Source: an uncultured Myxococcaceae bacterium (GTDB lineage Bacteria > Myxococcota_A > Polyangia > Polyangiales > Ga0077539). Taken from it: a stretch of DNA of 40,191 bases. Of the stretch, positions 15,879 through 24,656 are shown in pieces. The translations under genes and the position numbers were made by a program. Where the stretch lies: the NCBI GenBank assembly GCA_945952225.1, contig CAMFHP010000078.1, positions 1 to 40,191 of the forward strand. The letters run 5' to 3'. The notes beneath the pieces were generated by a model. It was not told where the DNA came from. It searched no databases and was given only the letters and a program-made list of their open reading frames with translations. Within the stretch, counting starts at the first letter, position 1; every line of letters starts with the position of its first letter.

Positions 15879-16862
15879 TCAGTCGTCGAGGGCGTCGAGC
15901 AGGGGGTCGCCGCCCTCTTCGTGTGCGATGAGCCAGGCGAGGCCCGCGTCGGCGCTGCGGCGCGCGAAGTCGGCCACCGCGGAAGCTGCGTCTTCGACGG
16001 CGCGGAGGGCGTGGCGCGAGGGCGTCCAGACGAGGGCGCTCCACGGGGGAACGGCGGCGATGGGAGACTGCGCGAGGGCGCGCACGGCGTCGGGGTCGAG
16101 CACGCGGGCGCGGAGCACGGCGTCGTCGCGGAGCGAGCGCGCGGGCCCATCGAGGAGCGTGCGCACGAGGGGGGCCGCGGCGCGGAGGACGAGGGTGCGG
16201 TCGGGGTGCGTGTGCGTGCGGCTCCACGCGGGGTCGGGGGTGCGCGCGTCGACGAGGGCGCGCACGGCGCGGAGGGCCTCGTCGGGCGCATCGGGGAGCG
16301 CGGCGGCCTCGTCGGGTGCGAGGGCGAGGAGCACGGGGTCGCGCGGGTCTCCGCGGCGGCGCGCGAGGGAGACGCACCACGCTTCGAAGGGCTGGAGGGG
16401 GTGCATCCAGTCGGCGCCGTTGAGCCACGGGTGCGCGTCGTCCCCGCGTCCGACGAAGCCGTACTCCTCGCGCGTGGGGTCGACGCAGAGGAACCACCCG
16501 GTGTGATCGCCCGCGTGGGCGAACTCGATCCAGACGCCGGCCCCCCGGGGTCCGGGGCAGTCGTCGTCGGCGTACTGCGTGAGGGCGTGGGCGAGGTTCG
16601 CGTCGACGGAGCGGGCGGGGTACACGAGCAGGTCGAGGGCGAGGCGCTGCCCGAGCCAGAGCGTGTCGCCCGCGGCGCGGAGGTGCGCGCAGAAGTCCTC
16701 CGGGAGCTTCACGTGCGCGGGTGCGCGGTCGGGTGCGAGGTGCGCTGCGAGACGTTCGACGAGGGCGCGTTCGAGGGCCGCGGGGCTCATCGCGTCGCCG
16801 CGCGAGAGGGGCGTGAGGCGCGGACCGAACGCGCGCCAGCAGCGGTCGATGATCGGGTGCAT
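15879..16862 (-). CDS. Hypothetical protein, possibly SMI1/KNR4-like
   Basis: The protein is 327 aa from ATG 16862 and has no signal peptide or membrane helix. Residues around LPEDFCAHLRAAGDTLWLG, GVWIEFAHAGDHTGWFLCVDP and the following EEYGFVGRG resemble the SMI1/KNR4 (SUKH) fold, in which an LPxDF helix leads into a beta sheet. The C-terminal half is Ala/Arg-rich and helical. SUKH proteins often serve as immunity proteins to contact-dependent toxins, but no toxin gene is adjacent. The family call is tentative; the gene itself is well supported by length and coding bias. Confidence 0.6.
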   Translation of the reverse strand: MHPIIDRCWRAFGPRLTPLSRGDAMSPAALERALVERLAAHLAPDRAPAHVKLPEDFCAHLRAAGDTLWLGQRLALDLLVYPARSVDANLAHALTQYADDDCPGPRGAGVWIEFAHAGDHTGWFLCVDPTREEYGFVGRGDDAHPWLNGADWMHPLQPFEAWCVSLARRRGDPRDPVLLALAPDEAAALPDAPDEALRAVRALVDARTPDPAWSRTHTHPDRTLVLRAAAPLVRTLLDGPARSLRDDAVLRARVLDPDAVRALAQSPIAAVPPWSALVWTPSRHALRAVEDAASAVADFARRSADAGLAWLIAHEEGGDPLLDALDD

Positions 16863-16969
16863 GGGAACGGTTGCCGCGCAGGGTGGATCTCGCCATGGGC
16901 CTCGCACAAGGGCTGTCACGGCACATCGGGTCTCCCCGAAGGCGCGCGTTGGGCGGTAGCGTGCGCCGC

Positions 16970-18352
16970 ATGGAGGCCACCTCGTCACACGTCCCCTCCC
17001 CTCCGCCGATGGCCAACGCCGCGCGCGCCGCGGGGATCTACGTGCTGATCGTGGTCGCGGGGGTGGGGCTGTTCGCGCTGGTGCGTTCCGTGGGCACCGA
17101 CCTGCCCGCGCAGGCCCCGGTGGCGTCGACCTTCGCGCGCATGGGGCACGGCACGTTCGCGCAGGTGCTCCTCGCGATGGCGCTCATCGCGACGGCGGCG
17201 CGCGGCGTGGGACGCCTCTTCGAGCGCTACCTCACGCAGCCCCCGGTGCTCGGCGAGATCGTCGCGGGCATCGCGCTCGGGCCCTCGGTGCTGGGCGCGC
17301 TGTGGCCCGCGGCGCACGCGGTGGTGTTTCCCCGCGAGGCGGCGACGGCGCTCGGGGCCATCGCGCGGCTCGGCGTGGTGCTGTTCATGTTCCTCGTGGG
17401 GCTCGAGCTCGACCCCGCGGCGCTGCGCGGACGGGGCACGGCCACGCTCACCATCGCCCACGCGTCGATCGTCGCGCCCTTCGTGCTCGGCGCGGCCCTC
17501 GCCGTCGGGATCTTTCCCACGTACGGCAACGGCGGGTCGTTCACGGTCTTCGCGCTCTTCGTGGGCACCGCGCTCTCGGTGACGGCGTTTCCCGTGCTCG
17601 CGCGCATCCTCGCCGACCGCAAGCTCACGGGCACCCCCCTGGGCACCCTCGCCCTCGCGTGCGCCGCCGCCGACGACGTCACCGCCTGGTGCATGCTCGC
17701 CGCCGTGTCGGGCTTCGCGCGCGCGCAGACCGACGCGATTCCGCGCACCTTCGGCCTCGTGGCGCTGCACATCGCGGGGCTCGCGCTCGTGGCCCGCCCC
17801 CTCCTCGCGCGCCTCGCCGACCGCGAAGAGCGCCGCGACGGAGACGTCTCGCAGGGCGCCTTCGCGACGGTGCTCATCGCCGCGCTGCTCTCGGCCGCGG
17901 CCACCGACGCCATCGGCGTGCACGCCTTCTTCGGCGCGTTCTTTCTCGGCGTGATGACCCCCGCGCACGGACGCCTCGCGACGCACCTCGAAGCGCGCCT
18001 CGCGCCCTTCGTCGGCGCCGTGCTCCTGCCCGTGTACTTCGCGCTCACGGGTCTGCGCGTGCAGCTCGGGCTCCTCACGCTCCACGACCTCGCGACCACG
18101 GGGGTGGTGATCGTGGTGGCGACGGTGGGCAAGGTCGGGGGCACGTGGGCCACGGCGCGCGCGCTCGGCATCGAGTCGCGCACGGCGCGTGCGCTGGGGG
18201 TGCTGATGAACGCGCGGGGGCTCATGGGCATCCTCGTGCTCGACGCGGGGGTCGAGCTCGGGGTGCTCACGCCGAAGCTCTTTGCGGTGATGGTGCTGAC
18301 GGCGATCGCGACGACGATGGCCACGTCGCCGCTGCTGCGACGGCTGGCGTAG
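16970..18352 (+). CDS. CPA2-family cation/proton antiporter
   Basis: The protein is 460 aa from ATG 16970; ATG 17009 is an alternative. Twelve or so membrane segments follow the Kef/Nap order: LTQPPVLGEIVAGIALGPS in an early helix pair, LGVVLFMFLVGLELD, then ACAAADDVTAW with the paired Asp that carry the ion in this family. GVHAFFGAFFLGVM and ARGLMGILVLDAG come near the C-terminus. There is no C-terminal TrkA domain, so it is the short type. It likely exchanges Na+ or K+ for H+ across the inner membrane. It ends 3 bases from the convergent FG-GAP gene. Confidence 0.92.
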   Translation: MEATSSHVPSPPPMANAARAAGIYVLIVVAGVGLFALVRSVGTDLPAQAPVASTFARMGHGTFAQVLLAMALIATAARGVGRLFERYLTQPPVLGEIVAGIALGPSVLGALWPAAHAVVFPREAATALGAIARLGVVLFMFLVGLELDPAALRGRGTATLTIAHASIVAPFVLGAALAVGIFPTYGNGGSFTVFALFVGTALSVTAFPVLARILADRKLTGTPLGTLALACAAADDVTAWCMLAAVSGFARAQTDAIPRTFGLVALHIAGLALVARPLLARLADREERRDGDVSQGAFATVLIAALLSAAATDAIGVHAFFGAFFLGVMTPAHGRLATHLEARLAPFVGAVLLPVYFALTGLRVQLGLLTLHDLATTGVVIVVATVGKVGGTWATARALGIESRTARALGVLMNARGLMGILVLDAGVELGVLTPKLFAVMVLTAIATTMATSPLLRRLA

Positions 18353-18355
18353 AGG

Positions 18356-20176
18356 TCAGTTCGCGACCTGCCACGCGGCGGTGATCGACGGCGTGGTGAG
18401 GGTGACCGAGGCCGTCGTGGCGACGCCCGACGCGCCGCCGAAGTACACGCGGAGCTGGTTCGCAGGCGCCGCCGCGTTCACGAGCAGGTCGAGGAATCCG
18501 TCGCCGTTCACGTCGCCCGCGGCGAGGGCCGTGGCGAAGCTGATCGAGGTGGTGAGCGTCTCGGCGGGACGCAGCGCGACGGGCGTCGTCGACACCCCGG
18601 CCGAAGCCCCCGCGAACACGAGCGCGCGGTTGTTCACCGCCATGGAGGGCTGGTCCGAGAGCACCGCGTCGCCGAAGCCGTCGCCGTTCGTGTCGCCGCC
18701 GCGCGCGAGCCACGCGCCGACGCCCGCGCCCGTGTCGGTGAGCACCGCCGGCGCGTCGGTGGAGAGCCCCGTGGCGCCGCCCGAGAAGGCCAGCACCGCG
18801 TTGCCCGCGGGCGCCCCCGCGAGCACGTCGCCGTAGCCGTCGCCGTTGAGGTCGGCGGCGGCGAGCGAGGCGCCGAGATCGCGGCGTCCCGTGGGGGCGC
18901 GCACGACGGCGGAGGCCATGACCACGCTGTCACCGCCGCGCTGCCCGGCGTAGACGCGCACGGTGCCGCTCACGTCGGCGGTGAGCCCGGGGGCGCCCAC
19001 GACGAGGTCGCCGAGTCCGTCGCCGTTCACGTCGGTGGCCGTGAGCGAGGCGCCGAGGCCCGTGAGCATCGACGAGTCGGAGAGCACCTGCGCGGCCGTG
19101 CTCGACAGGCCCGTCGCGCGGCCGAGAAAGAGCGCCACGGGGCCCGTGGGGTTGTTCGCGAAGTCGGCGCCGCCGGGCTCGCCGTACGCGAGGTCGCCGT
19201 AGCCGTCGCCGTTGAGGTCTCCCGCGGCGGTGGCCACGTCGCGGGCCCGGGGGGTGGCCGTGTCGCGCGAGCGCAGGGTGACCAGGGGGGTGGTGGCGAG
19301 CCCCGTGGCGCTGCCTGCGTAGATCGACGCGGTGGTCGAGGCTGCGGCCACCGTCGACGTGCGCACCACGACGAGGTCGCCGAAGCCGTCGCCGTTCACG
19401 TCGCCCGCCCCCGCGAGGCGCAGTCGCACGCCGCCCGTGGTGACCGTGGTGGTGGCCGTGGCCGCAGGGCCCGTGGCGCTGCCCGCGTGCACGCGGAACC
19501 CGTCGTCGCCCCCGGTGAGCGCCACGTCGTCGAAGCCGTCGCCGTTGACGTCGACGTGGGCGCCGAAGCTCGTGTCGACGCCGCCCGACGCGCTGGTCGC
19601 GGGCGTGTGAAAGAGCCACGTGGCGCTCGTCTGCGTGTCCGTCGCGTCGCCCGCGCGGCCGCGCACGCGCCAGAAGATCGTGGCGCTCGCGGGGAGGTCG
19701 GCGGTGGGACGCGCCGAGGTGCCCGTGGCGACGACGGTCTCGATCACCAGGGTGCACGCGCGGTCGCGGCAGAGGTCGACGGAAGCGCCGTCGAGGTTGG
19801 TGGGGAGCGTCCAGCGGAGCGTCGGGCGGCGCTGGGTCACGTCGCCGAGCGAGAGCGGCGCGACGAGGCGGGGGGTGCCCGAGACGCACGCGGTCCCGAC
19901 CACGCGCTGGCCCGTGGCGCACTGCACGTCGGGGCCGGTGTCGACGTCGAGGGCGGCGTCCATGAGGCCCAGGTCTTCGCCCGCGTCGAACACGTCGGGG
20001 GCGGTCACATCGGGCGCGGTCACGTCGGGGGTGGTGACGTCGGGCGCGGTCACGTCGGGGGTGGCGTCGCGGGCCACGGTGGCGTCGACGGGCGACGAGA
20101 GCACCGACACGCCGTCGCAGGCCGGGGTGAGCGCGGCGAGGGCCAGCGCGAGGGGCGTGAGCTTCTCAAGCGACAT
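18356..20176 (-). CDS. FG-GAP repeat lipoprotein
   Basis: The protein is 606 aa from ATG 20176. The signal peptide ends LTPAC (Cys at about residue 20). A short repeated linker of APDVT/TPDVT units follows, then a fibronectin-like segment (RRPTLRWTLP, ATIFWRVRG). Seven FG-GAP blades come next, each with a D-x-N-G-D-G-x-x-D loop: DVNGDGFDD, DVNGDGFGD, DLNGDGYGD, DVNGDGLGD, DLNGDGYGD, DTNGDGFGD and DVNGDGFLD. Seven blades form one complete integrin-alpha-like propeller that binds Ca2+. It is likely exposed on the cell surface for adhesion or recognition. Confidence 0.9.
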   Translation of the reverse strand: MSLEKLTPLALALAALTPACDGVSVLSSPVDATVARDATPDVTAPDVTTPDVTAPDVTAPDVFDAGEDLGLMDAALDVDTGPDVQCATGQRVVGTACVSGTPRLVAPLSLGDVTQRRPTLRWTLPTNLDGASVDLCRDRACTLVIETVVATGTSARPTADLPASATIFWRVRGRAGDATDTQTSATWLFHTPATSASGGVDTSFGAHVDVNGDGFDDVALTGGDDGFRVHAGSATGPAATATTTVTTGGVRLRLAGAGDVNGDGFGDLVVVRTSTVAAASTTASIYAGSATGLATTPLVTLRSRDTATPRARDVATAAGDLNGDGYGDLAYGEPGGADFANNPTGPVALFLGRATGLSSTAAQVLSDSSMLTGLGASLTATDVNGDGLGDLVVGAPGLTADVSGTVRVYAGQRGGDSVVMASAVVRAPTGRRDLGASLAAADLNGDGYGDVLAGAPAGNAVLAFSGGATGLSTDAPAVLTDTGAGVGAWLARGGDTNGDGFGDAVLSDQPSMAVNNRALVFAGASAGVSTTPVALRPAETLTTSISFATALAAGDVNGDGFLDLLVNAAAPANQLRVYFGGASGVATTASVTLTTPSITAAWQVAN

Positions 20177-20551
20177 GCGGAACACCTCGGACAGAAGGGC
20201 GAAGTGAGAGACCGATGGCGGGTCGACGCCGCGTCGGGGGTGCGCCGCGCGACCCGTAGCGTGGCCGCACCATAGCGGGAATTTTTCAGGAGACTCAACC
20301 CTCGCGTGAGACATGGCGTCACACGAATTGCGCGGTGCCGGCGGTGCGGCGTGCGCATCCCTTGGAATTGCAAGGGTTTCGCGGTGCGTGCACGATGCGC
20401 ACGCTGTGGCCTCGGTCGCGCGGGGCTGCGCAGGGGATGGAGCTCCGAAGGGCGCTCCGCTCCCGGGGCCAATGGGTGTATGCGAGGGAGCGCGGCCTCC
20501 GCGGCGGGAGACAAGGGTCCCGCCCTGCGCGGCCGCAAGGACGTTCCCCCG
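20177..20551. promoter_or_regulatory. Divergent intergenic region between FG-GAP and FecR-like genes
   Basis: This gap of 375 bases separates two divergent starts and should contain both promoters. I see no clear -35/-10 pair. A hairpin CCCTTG/CAAGGG with a 6-base loop lies at 20359-20376 and is followed by TTTC, a weak terminator or leader structure. No small gene is convincing. Confidence 0.35.
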
Positions 20552-22084
20552 ATGCCCCAACGCCCTGATTTCTTCGTGCGTCGCGTGGTGCTCACGGCCG
20601 TCGCGGCGGCCCTCACGGCGCGCGCGTCCGAGGCCCTCGCGCAGCCCGCGCCCCCGACGCTCCCGAACGCCCCGCAGGCCGCCGCGAGGCCCACGCCGCC
20701 GCGTCGCACCTTTCCCCTCGCGCCGCCTCCGCGCGTGGTGCCCTCGACGGCCGCGCTGCCCCCGTTCGCCGCCCACGAGGCGCGGCTCGCATGGTCGCGC
20801 GGCGCCGTGGAGGTCACCCCCGAAGGCCCCAACGCCACGGCCCACACGGGCGTCGCGGGCGAGATGCTCCCGCGCGGCACGCGGGTGGTGGTGCCCGAGG
20901 GTGCGTCGGCAGAGCTGCTCCTCGCGAACGGCACGGTGGTCACGCTCCACGAGCGCACGGAGCTGCACCTCTTCGTGCCCGGTCCCACGACGCCCGGCGT
21001 GGCGCCCGCGCCGATCTGCACGCTCCCGCGCGGATCGCTCACGGCGCGCATGATCGCAGGGCCCCTCTCGGAGACTGCGCCCCTCGTACCCGTGGCCGTG
21101 GGCGCGACCACCGCGTGGCTCGGACGCGTCGACGGCTCGCTCGCCTTCGAGGCCTCCACCCGCGCGGTGCGCCTCGCCGCCAACCGCGGTCGCATGCGCG
21201 TCCGCACGCCGGAGCGCGAGTACATCCTCCGCGCGAGCACGGGCACGCTCGAAGAGCCCGGACGCCCGCGTCAGCCGCTGCGTCTGCTCCCGCCGTCGCC
21301 GCAGTGGAGCGCACCGCCGCCCGCGCGCGCGCTCTCGTCCGGTGAGCCCGTCGACGTGACGGCCGCGTGGTCGCTGCGGGGCACCGTCGTGGCCGCGTCG
21401 TGGCGCCTGGAGATCGCGCGCGATGAGCTCTTTCACGACCTGCTCACGGTGGAGCGTCTGCCCGCGGAGTCGTCGTCGTACACGGCCCGCGCGCTCGTGC
21501 CGGGGCGCTATTTCTTCCGCGTGACGGCGCTCGATGCGGAGCGCTTCGAAGGGCTCCCCTCGCCCGCGGTCGCGGTGCACGTCGCGGCGCCGGTGCTCGT
21601 GCAGGGCGTCGGTCCGGGTGCGAGCGATCCCGCGCGCCTCGCGGCCCTCGACGTGCCCGAGGGGTTCTTCTGCGGCATCGACGGCGCCCGCGCGGTGGCC
21701 ACCAACGTTCCGCTGCGCCTCGCGCCGGGACGCAACCACGAGGTGCGCTGCGCCTCGACGCCCGACGGCACCGACGTGCGGGTGATCCGTGTGAGCGCGG
21801 CCCAGTCGGGACCGCTGCTCCGTGAGGTTCGCCTGCGCAGCACCGCCGTCGATCAGGGCGTGATGGCCGTGCGACTCTTCGACGCCGAGGGCGTGGCGCT
21901 CCCCTACGCCGACATCACCGTGGTGAACGACCGCGGCGTGGCCGTCGACCGGCTGCGCGAGGCCCGCGAGCGCGGCGTGTACGTGGGCGCCGTGCGATGG
22001 CCCCGCGGCGTCACCCGCGCGCGCTTCACCTTCACGGTCAACAGCGCGGAACGATTCGAAGAGGACCTCTCGCAGTCGCAGTGA
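20552..22084 (+). CDS. Exported FecR-like domain protein
   Basis: I chose ATG 20552 (AAGGA about 11 bases upstream), giving 510 aa. The N-terminus FFVRRVVLTAVAAALTARA looks like a Sec or Tat signal and is followed by a Pro-rich linker. Residues ~85-240 fit a FecR-like beta domain: GAVEVTPEG, GEMLPRGTRVVVPEGASAEL, LANGTVVTLHERTEL, then AANRGRMRVRTP. A fibronectin-like segment follows (ASWRLEIARDELFHD, ALVPGRYFFRVTALDAE). FecR domains here are structural, not sigma-factor regulators: no sigma or TonB gene is adjacent. It is probably periplasmic. The 3' end overlaps the convergent cyclase-like gene by 47 bases. Confidence 0.8.
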   Translation: MPQRPDFFVRRVVLTAVAAALTARASEALAQPAPPTLPNAPQAAARPTPPRRTFPLAPPPRVVPSTAALPPFAAHEARLAWSRGAVEVTPEGPNATAHTGVAGEMLPRGTRVVVPEGASAELLLANGTVVTLHERTELHLFVPGPTTPGVAPAPICTLPRGSLTARMIAGPLSETAPLVPVAVGATTAWLGRVDGSLAFEASTRAVRLAANRGRMRVRTPEREYILRASTGTLEEPGRPRQPLRLLPPSPQWSAPPPARALSSGEPVDVTAAWSLRGTVVAASWRLEIARDELFHDLLTVERLPAESSSYTARALVPGRYFFRVTALDAERFEGLPSPAVAVHVAAPVLVQGVGPGASDPARLAALDVPEGFFCGIDGARAVATNVPLRLAPGRNHEVRCASTPDGTDVRVIRVSAAQSGPLLREVRLRSTAVDQGVMAVRLFDAEGVALPYADITVVNDRGVAVDRLREARERGVYVGAVRWPRGVTRARFTFTVNSAERFEEDLSQSQ

Positions 22085-23573
22085 TCCCGTCGCATCCGCG
22101 GAGCCAGCGCGCGAGGCCGAAGAGGGCCAGCGCGTGGGCGCGCACCGGGTGATCGACGAGAAAGGGCCGCGGGCTGTACGCATCGCAGGGCCCGGTGAAG
22201 CGCCCCTCATACGACACATTCCCCACGAGCCAGTCGACCGCCGCGAGCGCGCGCGGATCGTCGCTGCGTACGGTTCCCGCGAGCGCTGCGAGGGCCGCGC
22301 CGGTGGCCGCTGCGCTGCCGCGGTGGGTGCTGGAGGGCGCGAAGCTCCCGTCGCCGCGCTGCCGTGCGAGGAGCCACGCGACGGCCTCGCGCGCGGCGTC
22401 GTGCGCGGGTCCGAGGGCGTCGACGAGCGTGAGCACCATCCACGGTTCGCTCGCGTAGCGCAGCGTGCGCAGGGCCGCGGGGTCTGCCCACGTGCGGGCG
22501 ATCCAACGGCGTGCGTCGTCGTCGGCGACACGCTCCCTCGCCGTGACGGGGGCCTCGCTGCGCGCGAGCGATGCGAGTGCGAGCGCGGTGCGGTCGAGGG
22601 CCGGGGCGCCGTCGAGTCCGCGGTGCCACAGACCGTCGTCTCGCTGCATGGTGCGGAGCCGCGCGATCAATGCCGCGGCCACCGGCGATCCGTCGAACAC
22701 GGGCACCGCGAGGGCCGTCGCGTCGACGTCGCTGCGCTCGCCCGCACGCTGCGGGAGCCCGCCGTCGCCGTTGCGCGCCGCGCGGAGGTAGGGCCGAGCG
22801 CCGACGTGCGGAGGCCCCCACGGGAGCGCCTCGTCGAGCGCCCGCGCGGCGAGCACGGTGTCGCCCACGTCGGCGTGGGCCACACGGAGCCCCACGTCGT
22901 TGCGACCGCACGCGTCGAGCCAGCGGAGCGCGTGCGCCCGTGCGCCCTCGAAGGACCGCGGGAGACGCGCGAGCGCCGCCACCGCGAGGCAGGTCACGAG
23001 CGGATGGGCGCCGAACGATCCGTCGCGTCGTTGCCCGGTCGCGAGGGCCTGCGTGCTCCGTGCGTCGCGCGCGCCGTTGAGCACCGCGAGCGAGGCCCAC
23101 ACCACGCCCGCCTGCCCGTCGGACGCGCCCGCCAACGCGTCGCCCACACGCCCGCGCACGACGTCGCACGGCGGCGCCCCGCGCATCGTCCACTGGAGCC
23201 CGTAGCCCAGCGCCGCGAAGTAGGTCGAGTGGCGCTCGCACCCGTCGCTGCGCCATCCGGGGAGCGAGAGGTCGAGCGTGGGCGCGGGCTCGCACGTTCC
23301 GCGATGCACGCGCTCGACGACGAAGCTCTCGGCCTCGTACGCGGCCTGTCCGTCGCTGCGCCCCTGGCGCACCGTGAGGCTCACGCGCATGCGCGCCGCA
23401 TCGGCCGTGCGAAAGGCCTCGGGACACAGCAGCAGCGCGAGCCCGTTCTCGATCGCGCGCGCCTCGGGCGCCACACGCCACGCACCATCACGGTCCTGCG
23501 CCCCACGCAGCCACATCGACGCACGACGGACGCAGTGCTGCGCCGCTGCGAGCCTCGCTCCGTCGACTGCCAT
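22038..23573 (-). CDS. Class II terpene cyclase/squalene-hopene cyclase-like protein
   Basis: The protein is 511 aa from ATG 23573, with no signal peptide. It is built from alpha/alpha-barrel repeats with QW-type motifs QDRDGAW (~26-32), QRRDGSF (~181-187), QRDDGLW (~310-316) and QRGDGSF. Segments DVGDTVLAARAL (~235) and NGDGGLPQRAGERSDVDATALAV (split across ~268-290) align with the VWDTALA and DVDDTA regions of squalene-hopene cyclase. The expected DXDD acid motif reads DVDA (282-285). It is shorter than squalene-hopene cyclases (about 630 aa). It may act on a different substrate or be catalytically altered. No terpene pathway genes lie nearby. Confidence 0.75.
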   Translation of the reverse strand: MAVDGARLAAAQHCVRRASMWLRGAQDRDGAWRVAPEARAIENGLALLLCPEAFRTADAARMRVSLTVRQGRSDGQAAYEAESFVVERVHRGTCEPAPTLDLSLPGWRSDGCERHSTYFAALGYGLQWTMRGAPPCDVVRGRVGDALAGASDGQAGVVWASLAVLNGARDARSTQALATGQRRDGSFGAHPLVTCLAVAALARLPRSFEGARAHALRWLDACGRNDVGLRVAHADVGDTVLAARALDEALPWGPPHVGARPYLRAARNGDGGLPQRAGERSDVDATALAVPVFDGSPVAAALIARLRTMQRDDGLWHRGLDGAPALDRTALALASLARSEAPVTARERVADDDARRWIARTWADPAALRTLRYASEPWMVLTLVDALGPAHDAAREAVAWLLARQRGDGSFAPSSTHRGSAAATGAALAALAGTVRSDDPRALAAVDWLVGNVSYEGRFTGPCDAYSPRPFLVDHPVRAHALALFGLARWLRGCDGITATARGPLRIVPRC

Positions 23574-23755
23574 CGCGCGCTCCCCTTGCCGTCGAGATCC
23601 GCACACACCCCGGCGCGACCTTCGCGACCGACGGCGGACACCCGCCATGCATCACACCACGCCCCCACGGGGTGTCGTAAAGCGGTGCGGTGTGTGTTCC
23701 CCGCGCGACGCCAACGCGCGCACAGCGGAGCGCATCGGGTTCTCCCTGACGTCGG

Positions 23756-24655
23756 TCAGTGCGGGTCTCGCTCGAAGCCGCTCCACGGCGCGGCGCCGTC
23801 GCCGTCGGGGCAGCTCACGGCGCCGAGTCGGCTGCTGTGGAGTCCGCGGGCGCGGTCTGCTTCGAAGTCGCCGAGGGCGCGGCGCGCGTGGTTGTCGACC
23901 TCGCGTCCGTCGCGCATCACGGGTGTGGTCACGATCACCGCGCGGCGCAGGGACCGTCGCTTCAGGATCACCGACGCGCGCAGGGCGTTCTCGATGGTGG
24001 TCTCGGAGCGCGGTTCGAAGAGCATCCGTGCAAAGACGGCGTCGCGCCACACGTTGTCGTCGTGGGCGGCGACGATGACCGCGCAGAGGTAGTCGGCCTC
24101 GGTGAGCGCCGCGGTGTTCGTGCGGTCGAGCGCCGTGGCCTCGCGGGCGATCTCGGCGACGGGCGCGTCGGGGTGCGCGCGCTCCTGCGTGAGGCGGGCG
24201 CGCACGCAGCGGGCTTCGATGCCGTCGAGGGCGCGGGCGGGCTCGTGGGGACCTTCGCCCGAGAGCACCATCCACGGCGCGCGGTCGAGCGCTTCGAAGA
24301 GCTGTGCGGTGGCCTTCGCGCGCTGCACCGTCGAACACGCCGCGCGACCCGGACCGAGGATTCCACCCCCCAGCGCCACGAGCGCATCGGGCCTCCACCC
24401 GCGCACGGCGTCGACGAGCGCATCGGGGCATCGCAGGAGTTGATGCACGTGGCCTCCGCGGGCCGTGCGTCCGTCGCAGACCGCAGCCGACGCATCGGGC
24501 GCAGACGCGGCAGGCGGCGCGTGACGGCGCTCGTCGACGGGTTCGAGGAGCGTGACCGGCGGCCTCGCATCGGGCGTGGTCACCGTGGCGTGGCGCGCGT
24601 GGCAGGCCATCCCCGCGAGCGCTGCGAACAGGGCCATCGAGACGTGCGCCCGCAT
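23756..24655 (-). CDS. DUF218/YdcF-like lipoprotein
   Basis: The protein is 299 aa from ATG 24655. The signal peptide ends AGMAC (Cys at about residue 18). The DUF218 pattern is visible: VALGGGILGPG near the first strand, a Ser/Gly turn WMVLSGEGPHEPA, an acidic helix and TIENALRASVILKRR. RRAVIVTTPVMRDG then corresponds to the late VT..H/R region. DUF218 proteins include the ElyC/SanA group linked to envelope polysaccharide assembly; the function of this one is unknown. It starts one base after the stop of the phosphatase-like gene, so the two are co-transcribed. Confidence 0.72.
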   Translation of the reverse strand: MRAHVSMALFAALAGMACHARHATVTTPDARPPVTLLEPVDERRHAPPAASAPDASAAVCDGRTARGGHVHQLLRCPDALVDAVRGWRPDALVALGGGILGPGRAACSTVQRAKATAQLFEALDRAPWMVLSGEGPHEPARALDGIEARCVRARLTQERAHPDAPVAEIAREATALDRTNTAALTEADYLCAVIVAAHDDNVWRDAVFARMLFEPRSETTIENALRASVILKRRSLRRAVIVTTPVMRDGREVDNHARRALGDFEADRARGLHSSRLGAVSCPDGDGAAPWSGFERDPH

Positions 24656-24656
24656 C

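Noticed and set aside
10789-16506. Very long plus-strand open frame (about 1900 codons)
   Set aside because: It runs antisense to seven well-supported minus-strand genes, its product is Arg/Gly/Glu/His-rich without domains, and such frames are expected opposite GC-rich genes.
20306-20551. Longer N-terminus for the FecR-like protein
   Set aside because: The upstream extension is Cys/Arg-rich and would place the signal peptide internally. ATG 20552 gives a normal exported protein.
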